Below, piece by piece: positions 44,778 to 54,191 of a stretch of 64,000 nucleotides of DNA (position 1 is the stretch's first letter; every line of letters starts with the position of its first letter). The notes beneath the pieces were generated by a model. The model was not told the origin of the DNA. It saw nothing but the letters and a program-made list of their open reading frames with translations, and searched no databases. The DNA comes from Pikeienuella piscinae (GTDB lineage: Bacteria; Pseudomonadota; Alphaproteobacteria; Rhodobacterales; Rhodobacteraceae), in the NCBI RefSeq assembly GCF_011044155.1, contig NZ_CP049056.1, positions 2,356,001 through 2,420,000 of the forward strand, in the 5' to 3' direction. Both the position numbers and the translations under genes were made by a program.

Positions 44778-44825
44778 CGCGACGCCGGGGGCGGCCCGGC
44801 GAAGACAAGCAACGGAGAGGACCCA

Positions 44826-46334
44826 ATGCGAAACCTTTCAACTCCCGGTGTGACGGTCGAGGAGATCACGACATTTCCCCCGTCCATCGCGCCGGTGGCG
44901 ACCGCGATCCCGGCTTTCATCGGCTATACCGAACGCGCCGCGGAGGCAGATACGACGCCGCTCACCGGCGTCTCGCGGCGGATCACCTCGCTGCTTGAAT
45001 ACGAGGCGCTCTACGGCCGTTCCTCCCCCGAGGCTTTGAGCGTCATCGCGCGGAAACGCGTCGGCGCGAACGGGGCGCTGATCGGCGTCAGCGTCAATTT
45101 CGACACCGCGCCGCCGCCGGTTCCGGCCAGTCTGATGTATTTCGCTCTGCAACACTATTTCGCCAATGGCGGCGGGCCCTGCTACATTCATTCGATCGGG
45201 GCCTTCGGGGGGGCGGTCAGTCAGGGGGACTTCACCGGCGCGATCACCGCGCTCGAAGCCGTGGACGAAGTGACCTTGCTGGTCTTTCCCGATGCGACGC
45301 GGGTGGCGCAGAACTCGATCCACGGCAATATCGTTCTCGCGGCGCTCCAGTCCTGCGCCTCCACGCAGGACAGGTTCGCCATCGCCGATGTCCGGAACGC
45401 TCAGCCCGGCGGCACAGTGACGGCGCAGGACGTCGCCAACAATTTCCGCAACGCCGTCGGCGCCAGCAGCGTCGATCTGCTGAAATACGGCGCGGCCTAT
45501 TTCCCCTATCTGCGCACCTCGATACCGCGTATCACCGACGACGCCTCCGTCACGGTGGTCGCGGCGTCGGAACTGATCACCGTCGCCGATGACGGAACGG
45601 AGACGGTGACGCCTCTCGTCCCCGACAGCGGCGACCCGACGACGGGAACCGACGTGACGCTGGACGCCGACGTTCTTCAGGGCGACGGCGCGTCCATTCC
45701 GGGGGAGACGGCGGTCGTGAACGCGATCCGCGTCTTTCTCAGCACGGCCTTCGTTACTCTGCCGCCTTCGGCCGCGGTCGCCGGGGTCTACGCGCGGGTC
45801 GATCGAACGCGCGGCGTTCACAAGGCGCCCGCCAATGTCGGCGTATTCAACGTCATCGGACCGGCGGTGCCGATCACCGACGACCTCAACGGCGCGCTCA
45901 ATGCGGATCCGACCGCGGGCAAGTCGGTGAACGTGATCCGCAACTTCACCGGCAAGGGCACGCTGGTCTGGGGCGCGCGGACGCTGGCCGGCAACGACCA
46001 GGAAAACCGCTATGTGCCGGTTCGGCGCTTCCTGAACTTCGCGGAGGAAAGCATCGAAAAAGCCATCGGGGCCTTCGTCTTCGAACCGAACAGCGCCAAC
46101 ACCTGGGTGCGGGTCCGCACGATGATCGAGAATTTCCTGCTTAACCAGTGGCGCGCAGGAGCACTGGTGGGCGCGAAGCCGGAGCAGGCTTTCGACGTGA
46201 AGGTCGGGCTGAACCAGACGATGACGGCGGACGACATTCTGAACGGGCTGATGGTTGTGCGGATCGGCGTCGCCATCGTCCGCCCGGCCGAGTTCATCGT
46301 GCTGGAATTCCAGCAATTGCAGCAGCAGGGCTGA
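44826..46334 (+). CDS. Contractile tail sheath protein (Afp2-4/Pvc2-like)
   Basis: Sheath protein of 502 residues. The STPGVTVEEI opening is the family signature for the N-terminal handshake strand, and the C-terminal part (WGARTLAGNDQENRYVPVRRFL and FEPNSANTWVRVRTMIENFL) is the conserved sheath domain. A variable domain of about 150 residues in the middle is Asp/Thr rich. Only this one sheath gene is present, whereas Afp and PVC loci carry three. Contraction of this protein drives the tube through the target membrane. Confidence 0.93.
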   Translation: MRNLSTPGVTVEEITTFPPSIAPVATAIPAFIGYTERAAEADTTPLTGVSRRITSLLEYEALYGRSSPEALSVIARKRVGANGALIGVSVNFDTAPPPVPASLMYFALQHYFANGGGPCYIHSIGAFGGAVSQGDFTGAITALEAVDEVTLLVFPDATRVAQNSIHGNIVLAALQSCASTQDRFAIADVRNAQPGGTVTAQDVANNFRNAVGASSVDLLKYGAAYFPYLRTSIPRITDDASVTVVAASELITVADDGTETVTPLVPDSGDPTTGTDVTLDADVLQGDGASIPGETAVVNAIRVFLSTAFVTLPPSAAVAGVYARVDRTRGVHKAPANVGVFNVIGPAVPITDDLNGALNADPTAGKSVNVIRNFTGKGTLVWGARTLAGNDQENRYVPVRRFLNFAEESIEKAIGAFVFEPNSANTWVRVRTMIENFLLNQWRAGALVGAKPEQAFDVKVGLNQTMTADDILNGLMVVRIGVAIVRPAEFIVLEFQQLQQQG

Positions 46335-46379
46335 GGCGCGTTTCGCGGCCCCCCACGGCAAGCATTGAAAGGGTAGATC

Positions 46380-46811
46380 ATGGAAGAATATCCCCTCCCG
46401 AAATTTCACTTCCAGGCGGAATGGGCGGGTGCCCGGATCGGCTTCACCGAAGTTTCGGGTCTCGGCGTCGAGACCGAGGTGATCGAATATCGCGAAGGCG
46501 TCAGCCCGGAATATTCGAAACTGAAGATCCCGGGCATGCAGAAATACGCCAACGTCACGATGAAACGAGGCGTCTTCGCGTCGGACAACGAATTCTTCGA
46601 GTGGTGGAACACCGTCGCGCTCAACAAGATCGAGCGGCGCGACATCACCATCAGCCTGCTGGATGAGGAACACGCGCCGGTCATGGTCTGGAAACTGAAG
46701 AACGCCTGGCCGACCAAGATCATCTCCACCGATCTCAAGGCGGACGGCAACGAGACCGCGATCGAGAGCGTGGAGGTCGTCTGCGACTCGCAGAGCATCC
46801 AGAACGACTGA
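46380..46811 (+). CDS. Tail tube protein (gp19 family, Afp1-like)
   Basis: Tube protein of 143 residues of the T4 gp19-like family: EYPLPKFHFQAEW, the EVSGLGVETEVIEYREG loop, then KIPGMQKYANVTMKRG and the C-terminal strand block. It is the bulk inner tube that carries cargo. It follows the sheath by 45 bases; a second, diverged tube protein is next. Confidence 0.93.
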   Translation: MEEYPLPKFHFQAEWAGARIGFTEVSGLGVETEVIEYREGVSPEYSKLKIPGMQKYANVTMKRGVFASDNEFFEWWNTVALNKIERRDITISLLDEEHAPVMVWKLKNAWPTKIISTDLKADGNETAIESVEVVCDSQSIQND

Positions 46812-46838
46812 CGCCGAACCCGGAGGAGGACTGTCCAG

Positions 46839-47303
46839 ATGGTCGATGCGACCCTGCCGTTCGCCTATGAATTTCAGCCGCCTGTGGGATTTCATTTCCG
46901 CGTCGATTTCGATCTGGCCGAGGCCGGTGAACAGGACATCCGCTTTCGCGAAGTCACCGGCCTTTCCATGGAGTTGGAGGAGGAGAGTTACGCCGAGGGC
47001 GGCGAAAACCGCTTCACCCACAAGTTCCCGGTGCGCGGCAGCTATCCGCCACTCGTGCTGAAGCGCGGCCTGATGACCGACAGCACGGTGGCGGCCTGGG
47101 TTCGCGACGCGGTCCAGAATTTCACGATCCGGCCGGCGACCGTCTGGGTGACGCTGCTCAACGACGCGCACGAACCCCTGGAGACATACACCGTGGTGAA
47201 CGCCTGGCCGAAGAAATGGGTGGTTTCGGATTTCAACGCCGAAGCGAGCGAGATCGTCGTGGAGACGCTGGAGCTCGCCTACGCCTATTTCCGGGTGAAC
47301 TGA
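46839..47303 (+). CDS. Tube-initiator-type protein (gp19 family, Afp5-like)
   Basis: Second gp19-family protein, 154 residues, with the same GFHFRVDFDL and EVTGLSMELEEESYAEGGE pattern but diverged from the first. In Afp/PVC loci the second tube-like protein forms the layer that joins the tube to the spike complex; that role is inferred from order. Followed one base later by the DUF5908 gene. Confidence 0.9.
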   Translation: MVDATLPFAYEFQPPVGFHFRVDFDLAEAGEQDIRFREVTGLSMELEEESYAEGGENRFTHKFPVRGSYPPLVLKRGLMTDSTVAAWVRDAVQNFTIRPATVWVTLLNDAHEPLETYTVVNAWPKKWVVSDFNAEASEIVVETLELAYAYFRVN

Positions 47304-47304
47304 G

Positions 47305-47475
47305 ATGCCGGTCTTCATCAGCGAGATCGTCTTTCGCGGCGCCGTCGGCGGGGCCCGGCCGGAAAAGCCGGAGGCGGAAACGAGCCGGACCGAAAAGGCG
47401 ATGGACCGCGAACGGCTGATCGAGGACTGCGTCGCCGAGGTGATGCGGCTCCTGCGCAGGCGTGAGGAGCGCTGA
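47305..47475 (+). CDS. DUF5908-like small protein (Afp6 position)
   Basis: Protein of 56 residues from ATG 47305 to TGA 47473-47475, starting MPVFISEIVFRGAVGG and ending in a basic helix (EVMRLLRRREER). The MPxxIxExxxxxxV opening and size fit DUF5908, the small protein found between the second tube and the LysM-type adaptor in eCIS loci. Tightly packed: 1 base from both neighbours. Confidence 0.75.
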   Translation: MPVFISEIVFRGAVGGARPEKPEAETSRTEKAMDRERLIEDCVAEVMRLLRRREER

Positions 47476-47476
47476 G

Positions 47477-48190
47477 ATGGACGGCGCCCTCGTCAAGCTG
47501 ACGATCATCCCCTTCGAGACATCGAAGACCTTCGCCGACGGTCCGCCCTCCGGCCCGCCCTTCATCGCGCAGTTCAACCCGTCGGATTACTCCGATGCGG
47601 TCGAACTGGAGCTGAATTCCGACGAGACCCCGCAGGGCGCGGACGGCAATGAGGCCAAGTTCAAGTCGATCAAGCCGCGGAGCTTCACCTTCAAGCTCTT
47701 CCTCGACGGCAGCGGCGCGACCTCGGCGACGCCGCTGCCGAGCCCGGCGCCTAGCTCTCCGCTTTCCGTCCTCGGTCAGATCGAGCTTTTCCGGGCGACG
47801 GTCGGCTTTTACGGCAACGTCCATCGCCAGCGGTTTCTCCAGCTGGTCTGGGGCCGGCTCTTCGTCACCTGCGCGCTGGAGAGTTTCTCGATCAATTACA
47901 AGCTCTTCGATGCGGCCGGCCTGCCGATCCGCGCCGAACTCGACGCCACGTTCAAGGAGCACAAGGACGCCGAGGTTTCGGCGCTGGAGAAGAACCTCGC
48001 ATCGCCCGACATCGCGCACGCCCATCTCGCCCTCGACGGCGAGCGGCTGCCGAACATCGTCAACGCCGTCTATCGCGACCCAACGCGCTATGTCGCGGTC
48101 GCCGCCGTCAACCGGCTCAACAATCTTCGCCGGCTTCCGGCGGGGGCCGAGTTGCGGCTGCCGCCGGTGAGGTCCGCCGATGCCGTTTGA
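47477..48190 (+). CDS. eCIS tube-baseplate adaptor (Afp7-like, CIS tube family)
   Basis: Protein of 237 residues. FIAQFNPSDYSDAVELELN is the typical N-terminal block of the CIS tube/adaptor family, and the C-terminal part (LPNIVNAVYRDPTRYVAVAAVN, then RLPAGAELRLPP) is the LysM-like end seen in gp53/Afp7-type proteins. It links the spike complex to the baseplate. ATG 47477 has AGGAG upstream. Overlaps the spike gene by 11 bases. Confidence 0.86.
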   Translation: MDGALVKLTIIPFETSKTFADGPPSGPPFIAQFNPSDYSDAVELELNSDETPQGADGNEAKFKSIKPRSFTFKLFLDGSGATSATPLPSPAPSSPLSVLGQIELFRATVGFYGNVHRQRFLQLVWGRLFVTCALESFSINYKLFDAAGLPIRAELDATFKEHKDAEVSALEKNLASPDIAHAHLALDGERLPNIVNAVYRDPTRYVAVAAVNRLNNLRRLPAGAELRLPPVRSADAV

Positions 48191-49910
48191 TCCGATCCCG
48201 AGCAGCTCGCTCAGCACCTTCACCGTGAAGGTGGGCGGCGCCGCGCTGGCGGAGACCGTCGGGGTGATCTCCATCGAGATCGGCCGCGAGATCGGCCGCG
48301 TTCCCTACGCCCACCTGGTCATTCAGGACGGCGATCCGGCGGCCCAGACTTTCGCGATCAGCGAAGCGCCCGACATCGCCCCCGGCGTCGAGATCGAGAT
48401 CCTGCTCGGCTACGACCGCGAGGAAAGCCTGGTTTTCTCCGGCGTCGTCACCCGCCACCGCATCGAGGCGCCGCTGCATGCCTCCTCCCGTCTCCATGTC
48501 GAGGCGAAGCATCGCTGCTTTCGCATGGCGCATGCGCGCAAATCGCGAATCTGGACCGAGGTGACGGACGCGGACGCGCTTTCCGATCTTGCGGCCCTGC
48601 AAGGACTCGCCTTCGATGGCGAAAGCGCGGCGGTGCGCCCGCAACTTGTCCAGCATCAGGCCACCGACTGGGACTTCGCGGTGATGCGGGCGGAGATGGT
48701 CGGCCAGGCGCTGCTGGCGACGAATGACGGGCTGAAGATGTTCACCCCCGATCCTGGCGCGCCGCCGTCGATGGCGCTGGAATACGGGCGAACGCTCTTC
48801 GCCCTCGATCTGGAGATCGACGCCGAGGCGCAACCCGAAAGCGTCGAGGCGGGGGCCTGGATTCCCGCCGATCAGGCCGTCGCGACCGCCGAGGCCGGCG
48901 GAGAGGACGTGCCCGGGCCGGGCGCCGCCGATGGCGCGGCGCTCGCGACGGTTTCGAACCAGAAGCCGCGGCCGCGCCACGCCGGCGGGCGGGATCAGGC
49001 CGAGATCGACGACTGGGCGCGCGCGGAGACGCTCCGCCGCCGGATCGCCGCGATCAGGGGCGCGGCGGAGATCCAGGGCGAGGCTCGCCTTGAACCCGGC
49101 GCTACGGTGGAGCTGAAAGGCTTCGGCGCGCGGTTCAACGGCCGCGCCTTCGTCTCCGGCCTGCGCCATCAGCTTGCGAATGGCGACTGGCGCACCAGCG
49201 TGCAGATCGGCCTGGATCCGCGTTTCCACCGCGAGCGTTTCGATATCGACGCGCCGGCGGCGGCCGGGCTCGCCCCCGCGATCACGGGCCTCCAGATCGG
49301 AATCGTCGATGCGCTGGAGGGCGACCCGGCGGGCGAGGAGCGAGTGGCGGTGCGGATCGCAACCGAAACCGAGACAGCCGAACCGATCTGGGCGCGCCCG
49401 CTCTCCATCGGCGGCGGCGCCTCCCGTGGGTTCGTCATGCTGCCGGAGATCGGCGACGAATGCCTTCTTGGCTTTCTCGACGGCGATCCGCGCGATCCGA
49501 TCCTTCTTGGCGGGGTCCATTCCGCCGCCGCCGCCAGTCCCTATCCGGGCGCCGACGACAACAACCTGAAGGGCGCGGCCTCGCGCGCCGGGGTGAAGAT
49601 CACCTTCGACGACGACTCGGCCGCGCTGGTGGCGGAGACGCCGAACGGAAACCGCGTCACGCTCTCCGACGCCGATGGCGGGATCACGCTTGAGGACGAG
49701 GCCGGGAACAGCATCACCACCGGCGCCGACGGAGTCTCCGTCGAGAGCCCGAAGGACATCAAGCTATCTGCGACTGGCGACGTCACCATCGAGGGGCTGA
49801 ACGTCACCCTGAAGGCGCAGGTGGAGGCGGCGGTTCAGGGCTCGGCCGGCGCCAAGGTCGACAGCTCGGGACAGACCGTCGTCAAGGGCTCCATCGTGAT
49901 GATCAACTAG
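48180..49910 (+). CDS. VgrG-like spike protein (Afp8-like)
   Basis: Spike protein of 576 residues: an N-terminal gp27-like hub (about 1-370), an OB-fold gp5-like domain (about 375-460, with GFVMLPEIGDECLLGFLDGDP and ILLGGVHS) and a C-terminal beta-helix of short repeats (ITLEDEAGNSITTGADGVSV to the end). It forms the trimeric needle base, and the PAAR protein encoded next caps it. No extra enzymatic domain is fused to its end. Confidence 0.92.
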   Translation: MPFDPIPSSSLSTFTVKVGGAALAETVGVISIEIGREIGRVPYAHLVIQDGDPAAQTFAISEAPDIAPGVEIEILLGYDREESLVFSGVVTRHRIEAPLHASSRLHVEAKHRCFRMAHARKSRIWTEVTDADALSDLAALQGLAFDGESAAVRPQLVQHQATDWDFAVMRAEMVGQALLATNDGLKMFTPDPGAPPSMALEYGRTLFALDLEIDAEAQPESVEAGAWIPADQAVATAEAGGEDVPGPGAADGAALATVSNQKPRPRHAGGRDQAEIDDWARAETLRRRIAAIRGAAEIQGEARLEPGATVELKGFGARFNGRAFVSGLRHQLANGDWRTSVQIGLDPRFHRERFDIDAPAAAGLAPAITGLQIGIVDALEGDPAGEERVAVRIATETETAEPIWARPLSIGGGASRGFVMLPEIGDECLLGFLDGDPRDPILLGGVHSAAAASPYPGADDNNLKGAASRAGVKITFDDDSAALVAETPNGNRVTLSDADGGITLEDEAGNSITTGADGVSVESPKDIKLSATGDVTIEGLNVTLKAQVEAAVQGSAGAKVDSSGQTVVKGSIVMIN

Positions 49911-49921
49911 GGAAAGTGAAC

Positions 49922-50215
49922 ATGCCGCCGGCCGCGAGACTCACTGACTTTCACGCCTGCCCGCAAGTGACGCCGGGCGGCACGCCGCATGTCGGCGGGC
50001 CGATCGTCGGACCGGGCGCCGCGACGGTTCTGATCGGCGGCCTGCCCGCCGCCGTCGTCGGCGACAGCGCGGTTTGCGCCGGCCCGCCCGACACGATCAT
50101 CGCCGGCTCAGGGACGGTGATGATCGGCGGCAAGCCGGCGGCGCGGATGGGCGACAGCACAGCGCATGGCGGCTCCATCGTGATCGGCGCGCCCAACGTG
50201 ATGATCGGAGGCTGA
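49922..50215 (+). CDS. PAAR-domain spike tip protein (Afp10-like)
   Basis: Protein of 97 residues made of one PAAR domain: MPPAARLTDFHACPQ at the start, PHVGGPIVGPGAATVLIGG in the middle and repeated GGKPAARMGDSTAHGG elements. His and Cys residues (DFHAC, AVCAGPP, TAHGG) fit the zinc site. It sharpens the spike. ATG 49922 follows GGGAAA; a GTG two codons earlier is possible. Confidence 0.93.
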   Translation: MPPAARLTDFHACPQVTPGGTPHVGGPIVGPGAATVLIGGLPAAVVGDSAVCAGPPDTIIAGSGTVMIGGKPAARMGDSTAHGGSIVIGAPNVMIGG

Positions 50216-50219
50216 GGCG

Positions 50220-50612
50220 ATGGCGCTCGAAGTCCGTTTCATCGGCGTCGGTTGGGGCTTCCCGCCGCTCTTCGAGGCTGGCGGCGTCCGTCTGACAGGC
50301 GGCGTCCGCAATATCGAGGAAAGCCTGCGCATCATCACCGGCACGCAGCTTGGCGAGCGATTGATGCGGCCGAATTTCGGCTGCGGGCTGGATGACGAAA
50401 TCTTCGGGCAGATGAATTCCAACCGGCTGACCTGGATCGAGAATCTCATTCGCCGCGCCATACTGCTCCACGAGCCGCGGATCGACGCCGAGACGATCCG
50501 GGTCGAGGCCGATCAGCCGGAGGGCAGGCTTCTGATCCGCATCGCCTATACCGTCAGGGGCGCCAACTCGCGCTTCAATTTCGTCTTTCCGTTCTATCTG
50601 GGGGACCGCTAG
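50220..50612 (+). CDS. Baseplate wedge protein (gp25/Afp9-like)
   Basis: Protein of 130 residues, gp25-like lysozyme-fold wedge family. NIEESLRIITGTQLGERLMRPNFG contains the conserved E-x-R-type core, and NRLTWIENLIRRAILLHEPR is the following helix. It nucleates sheath assembly at the baseplate. It lies four bases after the PAAR stop and abuts the next gene. Confidence 0.93.
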   Translation: MALEVRFIGVGWGFPPLFEAGGVRLTGGVRNIEESLRIITGTQLGERLMRPNFGCGLDDEIFGQMNSNRLTWIENLIRRAILLHEPRIDAETIRVEADQPEGRLLIRIAYTVRGANSRFNFVFPFYLGDR

Positions 50613-53600
50613 ATGGCCTCCTGCGACCGCCGTGGCCCGCTCTCACGCTCCGGCGCCGCCCAGCCGGACCGTGCGCTGGCGGAGCGCGACCCGCACTATT
50701 TTCGGCTCGACGAACGCGATGCCGCCGATCTCATCCTCTTCGCCCGCCGCTTCGCGGCGCATATGCGCTACTATGATCCGACCAACGCCGCCGCCGGCGA
50801 CTGGTCGGGATTCTTCGAAGGCGACATCTCGGCGATCCTCGCATCGCTCGCGAAGCTCCCGGTCGACCCGTTTCGCGCCGCGCTGGCGGATATCGAGCGC
50901 TTTCTCGAGGCCGAGCCAGGCCGGCCCGAAGCCGAGCTCCGAACGCATTTCGGCCTGATATTCCATTTGCCGCTGACGCTGTTCCGCGATCTCGCGGAGC
51001 GGCAATCGGCGCTGGAGGCGGATCGCCCGCTTTATCCCGAGCTGCAGGGAATCGGCGCGCGCGAGATCGGCCCGGCGTTGGCCGAGCTCGCCAGCTATCA
51101 TCGGGGCGCGCTCGGCGCGGGTCTGATCGACGCTGCGCCGCTCGATCCGGTGGACTTCACCACCACCGCCAACCCCGGTGGGCCGGGGCCTCGACTTTCC
51201 GATCAGGTCGCCCGCATTCTTTTCACCGGAGAGGCGTTCGAAGCGATGACGCTCGCCCCTCGCGCGGTCGCACCCTTTGCGCCGATGGGATGGCCCGCCT
51301 ATTACGCCGGCGCGCCAGCGGACGGCGCGCCCTACGCCGACGCCGTAACGACCTATGGCCAAGTCTACGACGCGCTGAACTACAACCTTCTCGTATCCGC
51401 GATGGAGCGGATATTTCAGGCGATCGAGCGGGCGCGGCGGCTGGCTGCGGCGCGGCTGACGGAGAGCCTCGAGAATTTTGCGGCGCACACGCCGCATTAC
51501 GCACTCTGGCTGGCGTTCCTTTCGATGTTCGAAAAGGCGCGCGACGAACTCAACGATCTCACGGGCCGGCATCTCGATTTCTATTACGAGGAAGTGCTGC
51601 GTCTTTCGCGGCGCGGCCCGGTCGCCGATCATGCGCATGTGCTGGTCGACCTCGCCAAGGGGCGCGAAGCCCATCTTCTGGCGAAAGGAACGCGGCTTCG
51701 CGGCGGCAAGGACGGGCTGGGCCGTGAGGTCGTCTACACCCTAGACGAGGACATCGTCGTCAATCGCGCGAAGGTCGCGGAGTTGAGTGCCGTGACCGTG
51801 GAGGAAGCGACCGTCGGCGGCCAGCCGCAGGTCATCGTGCGCGCCGCGCCGGTCGCGGCGTCGGCCGACGGGCTCGGCGCCGAGTTGCCGGAGGAAGCGC
51901 CGCATTTCGCGCCGTTCGGACCTTCGGACGCGCCCTTCGCCCGCGTCGGATTCGCCGTCGCCGACCGCCAGCTTTTCATGCGCGAAGGCGCGCGCCGGAT
52001 GATCCTGCGTTTCTCCGTTCCGGACCCCGGCCCCGACCGTGCGCTGCCCGGTTTTCGCGCGCGGCTGACGGCCGAGGAAGGCTGGCTGGATATTTCGGGT
52101 CCGCCGAAACTGCGCGCCCGGATCGACGACGGGCTGATGACCTTCGCGGTCAATCTCGACGGCGACGACCCCGCGATCGTTTCGGCGGACCCGGAGCTTC
52201 ACGGACCAGGCTATCCGGCCGACGCGCCGGTCCTCGAGATATCTGTCGATTTCGACGAAGGCCAGGCGGCGGCGCGCGTCTTCGCCCGGTATCGCGACAC
52301 GATGCGCGGCGAGCCGACGCTCGTCACCCGCGGCTCGGGCCTGCGGCGCATGTCTGTCGCGACCGATGACGGCGTCGCCGATCCCGCCGCGGGCTTCATG
52401 CCGTTCGGCGCGCAGCCGAAGATCGGCTCGACATGGACCATCGGATCCGCCGAAGCGTTCAGCCGGAAGCTGGCGCGGTTGAAGATCGGCGTGACCTGGG
52501 CCGAACCGCACACCAACGCGACCTTCTTCCGTCGCCGCGATTCCGATGATTACCGGGTCTCTTTCCAGTATCTTGATGGAGGGGTGTGGACCACGGCCTC
52601 CGCCGAAACCGCCGGGCTTAAGATCGCCGCCGGGGCCGCCGATCCACGGATCCGGGCGCGGGGAATAGAAGCGGCCTCCGACGCCGCGCGCCAGACGCTC
52701 GATGATCCGCCATTCGATGCGAAGGCGCGGAACGGCTATGTGCGCATGACCCTCGACAGCGATTTCGGCCATGGCGAATTCATCGACAAGAAGACGCTGC
52801 GCCTGATCGAGGCGGCGAAGGAAGGCGGCGTCGGCCCGACCGATACCGGAAGTTACAATTACGACAGCGCCAATCTGCCGCTCGACCCCTATACGCCCGA
52901 AGTGAAGGAGATATTCCTCGACTACCTGTCGGAGGAGCGCCCCGTCGCGCGGACCTGGCGCCTGCACCCGTTCGGGATCGAGGCGGCGGAGCGCGAAGGC
53001 CGGCTCTTTCCCGATCTCCCCTATGCCGGCGCGCTGTTCATCGGCGTCGACGCGCTCGCCCCGCCGGCGCGGCTCTCGCTGCTGTTCCAGGTGGCGAACG
53101 GCACCGGTGATCCGCTGCTGGAGGCGCCGGCGCTCTCCCACGCCTACCTGAAGGGCGAGGTCTGGACGCCCTTCACGGATCAGGAGGTAGATGATCGCAC
53201 CGCCGATCTCAGCCGCTCCGGCGTTCTCGCCTATGCCGTTCCGCGCGCCGCGAGCCCGGCGATCGCGGCGATGCCCGCCGGGCGGCGCTGGCTGCGCTTG
53301 GCCGCCCCGCAGAACGCCGCCGCGGTGAATCGCATTCTCTCGATCGACGCGCAGGCCGTGCGGGCGAGCTTTCTGGACCAGAAGAACGATCCGGCCCTTC
53401 TGGAGACGCCGCTTCCGCCCGGCGCGATCACCAAGCTGAAGACGCCGGACCCGGCGGTGAAAGGCCTCCGGCAACCCTACGCGTCCTTTGGCGGCCGAGG
53501 GCGGGAGGACCGCGCCGCCTATCACCGTCGCGCCTCCGAGCGGCTTCGGCACAAGGATCGCGCGGTGACGATCTGGGATTACGAGCATCTGGCGCTGGAG

Positions 53601-54191
53601 GCTTACCCCTCCGTCTATCGCGTGAAGGCGCTCAATCATACCGAACTGAAACGCGCGGGCGGCAAGATCCTCGGCGACAATGAGCTGAGCCCGGGCGCCG
53701 TCACGGTCGTCGCGGTGCCCTATACCGACGACGCGGCGCAGTTCGACCCGCTCCGTCCCTATGCCGATCGGGCGACGCTCGCCGGGCTCTCCGAATTGCT
53801 GGCCAGGCGCGCTTCACCCTTCGTGCGGCTCGAAGTCGAAAACCCGCGTTTCGAGGAGGTGCATGTCGCGCTCAACGTCGCTTTCAGGCCCGGTATCGAG
53901 GATCTCGATTTCTACCGGGGCGAGCTTGAGGCGGCGTTGATCGCACATCTGACGCCGTGGCGCCGACAGGGAGTCGCCGGAGTCGAGTTCGGCGGGCTGA
54001 TCTACAAATCCACAATCATCGATTTCGTCGAGGAACTGCCCTTCGTCGATTTCCTCGAAGACGTGCGGCTCTATCACCGGCCAAACCCGGAAATCCCGGC
54101 CTGGACGCGGATCGACGCGGAGATTGTTCGCGCGACGACCGCGCGCTCGGTGCTCGTATCCGCTCCGTCACATGCGATCGGACTGGCCTGA
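50613..54191 (+). CDS. Large baseplate protein (Afp11-like, gp6/J family)
   Basis: Protein of 1192 residues. The C-terminal quarter (HRRASERLRHKDRAVTIWDYE, YPSVYRVKALNH and the TVVAVPYTDDAAQFDPLRPYA region) is the conserved baseplate J/gp6-like part. The long N-terminal and middle parts are as in Afp11/Pvc11. It forms the wedge of the baseplate with the next gene product. Start ATG 50613 follows the gp25 stop without a gap; the stop overlaps the next ATG by one base. Confidence 0.9.
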   Translation: MASCDRRGPLSRSGAAQPDRALAERDPHYFRLDERDAADLILFARRFAAHMRYYDPTNAAAGDWSGFFEGDISAILASLAKLPVDPFRAALADIERFLEAEPGRPEAELRTHFGLIFHLPLTLFRDLAERQSALEADRPLYPELQGIGAREIGPALAELASYHRGALGAGLIDAAPLDPVDFTTTANPGGPGPRLSDQVARILFTGEAFEAMTLAPRAVAPFAPMGWPAYYAGAPADGAPYADAVTTYGQVYDALNYNLLVSAMERIFQAIERARRLAAARLTESLENFAAHTPHYALWLAFLSMFEKARDELNDLTGRHLDFYYEEVLRLSRRGPVADHAHVLVDLAKGREAHLLAKGTRLRGGKDGLGREVVYTLDEDIVVNRAKVAELSAVTVEEATVGGQPQVIVRAAPVAASADGLGAELPEEAPHFAPFGPSDAPFARVGFAVADRQLFMREGARRMILRFSVPDPGPDRALPGFRARLTAEEGWLDISGPPKLRARIDDGLMTFAVNLDGDDPAIVSADPELHGPGYPADAPVLEISVDFDEGQAAARVFARYRDTMRGEPTLVTRGSGLRRMSVATDDGVADPAAGFMPFGAQPKIGSTWTIGSAEAFSRKLARLKIGVTWAEPHTNATFFRRRDSDDYRVSFQYLDGGVWTTASAETAGLKIAAGAADPRIRARGIEAASDAARQTLDDPPFDAKARNGYVRMTLDSDFGHGEFIDKKTLRLIEAAKEGGVGPTDTGSYNYDSANLPLDPYTPEVKEIFLDYLSEERPVARTWRLHPFGIEAAEREGRLFPDLPYAGALFIGVDALAPPARLSLLFQVANGTGDPLLEAPALSHAYLKGEVWTPFTDQEVDDRTADLSRSGVLAYAVPRAASPAIAAMPAGRRWLRLAAPQNAAAVNRILSIDAQAVRASFLDQKNDPALLETPLPPGAITKLKTPDPAVKGLRQPYASFGGRGREDRAAYHRRASERLRHKDRAVTIWDYEHLALEAYPSVYRVKALNHTELKRAGGKILGDNELSPGAVTVVAVPYTDDAAQFDPLRPYADRATLAGLSELLARRASPFVRLEVENPRFEEVHVALNVAFRPGIEDLDFYRGELEAALIAHLTPWRRQGVAGVEFGGLIYKSTIIDFVEELPFVDFLEDVRLYHRPNPEIPAWTRIDAEIVRATTARSVLVSAPSHAIGLA

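Noticed and set aside
44838-47318. Very long open frame (826 codons) on the minus strand across the sheath and tube genes
   Set aside because: It is antisense to clear sheath and tube genes. Long antisense frames are common at this GC content; its translation is Arg/Asp/His-rich with no family features.
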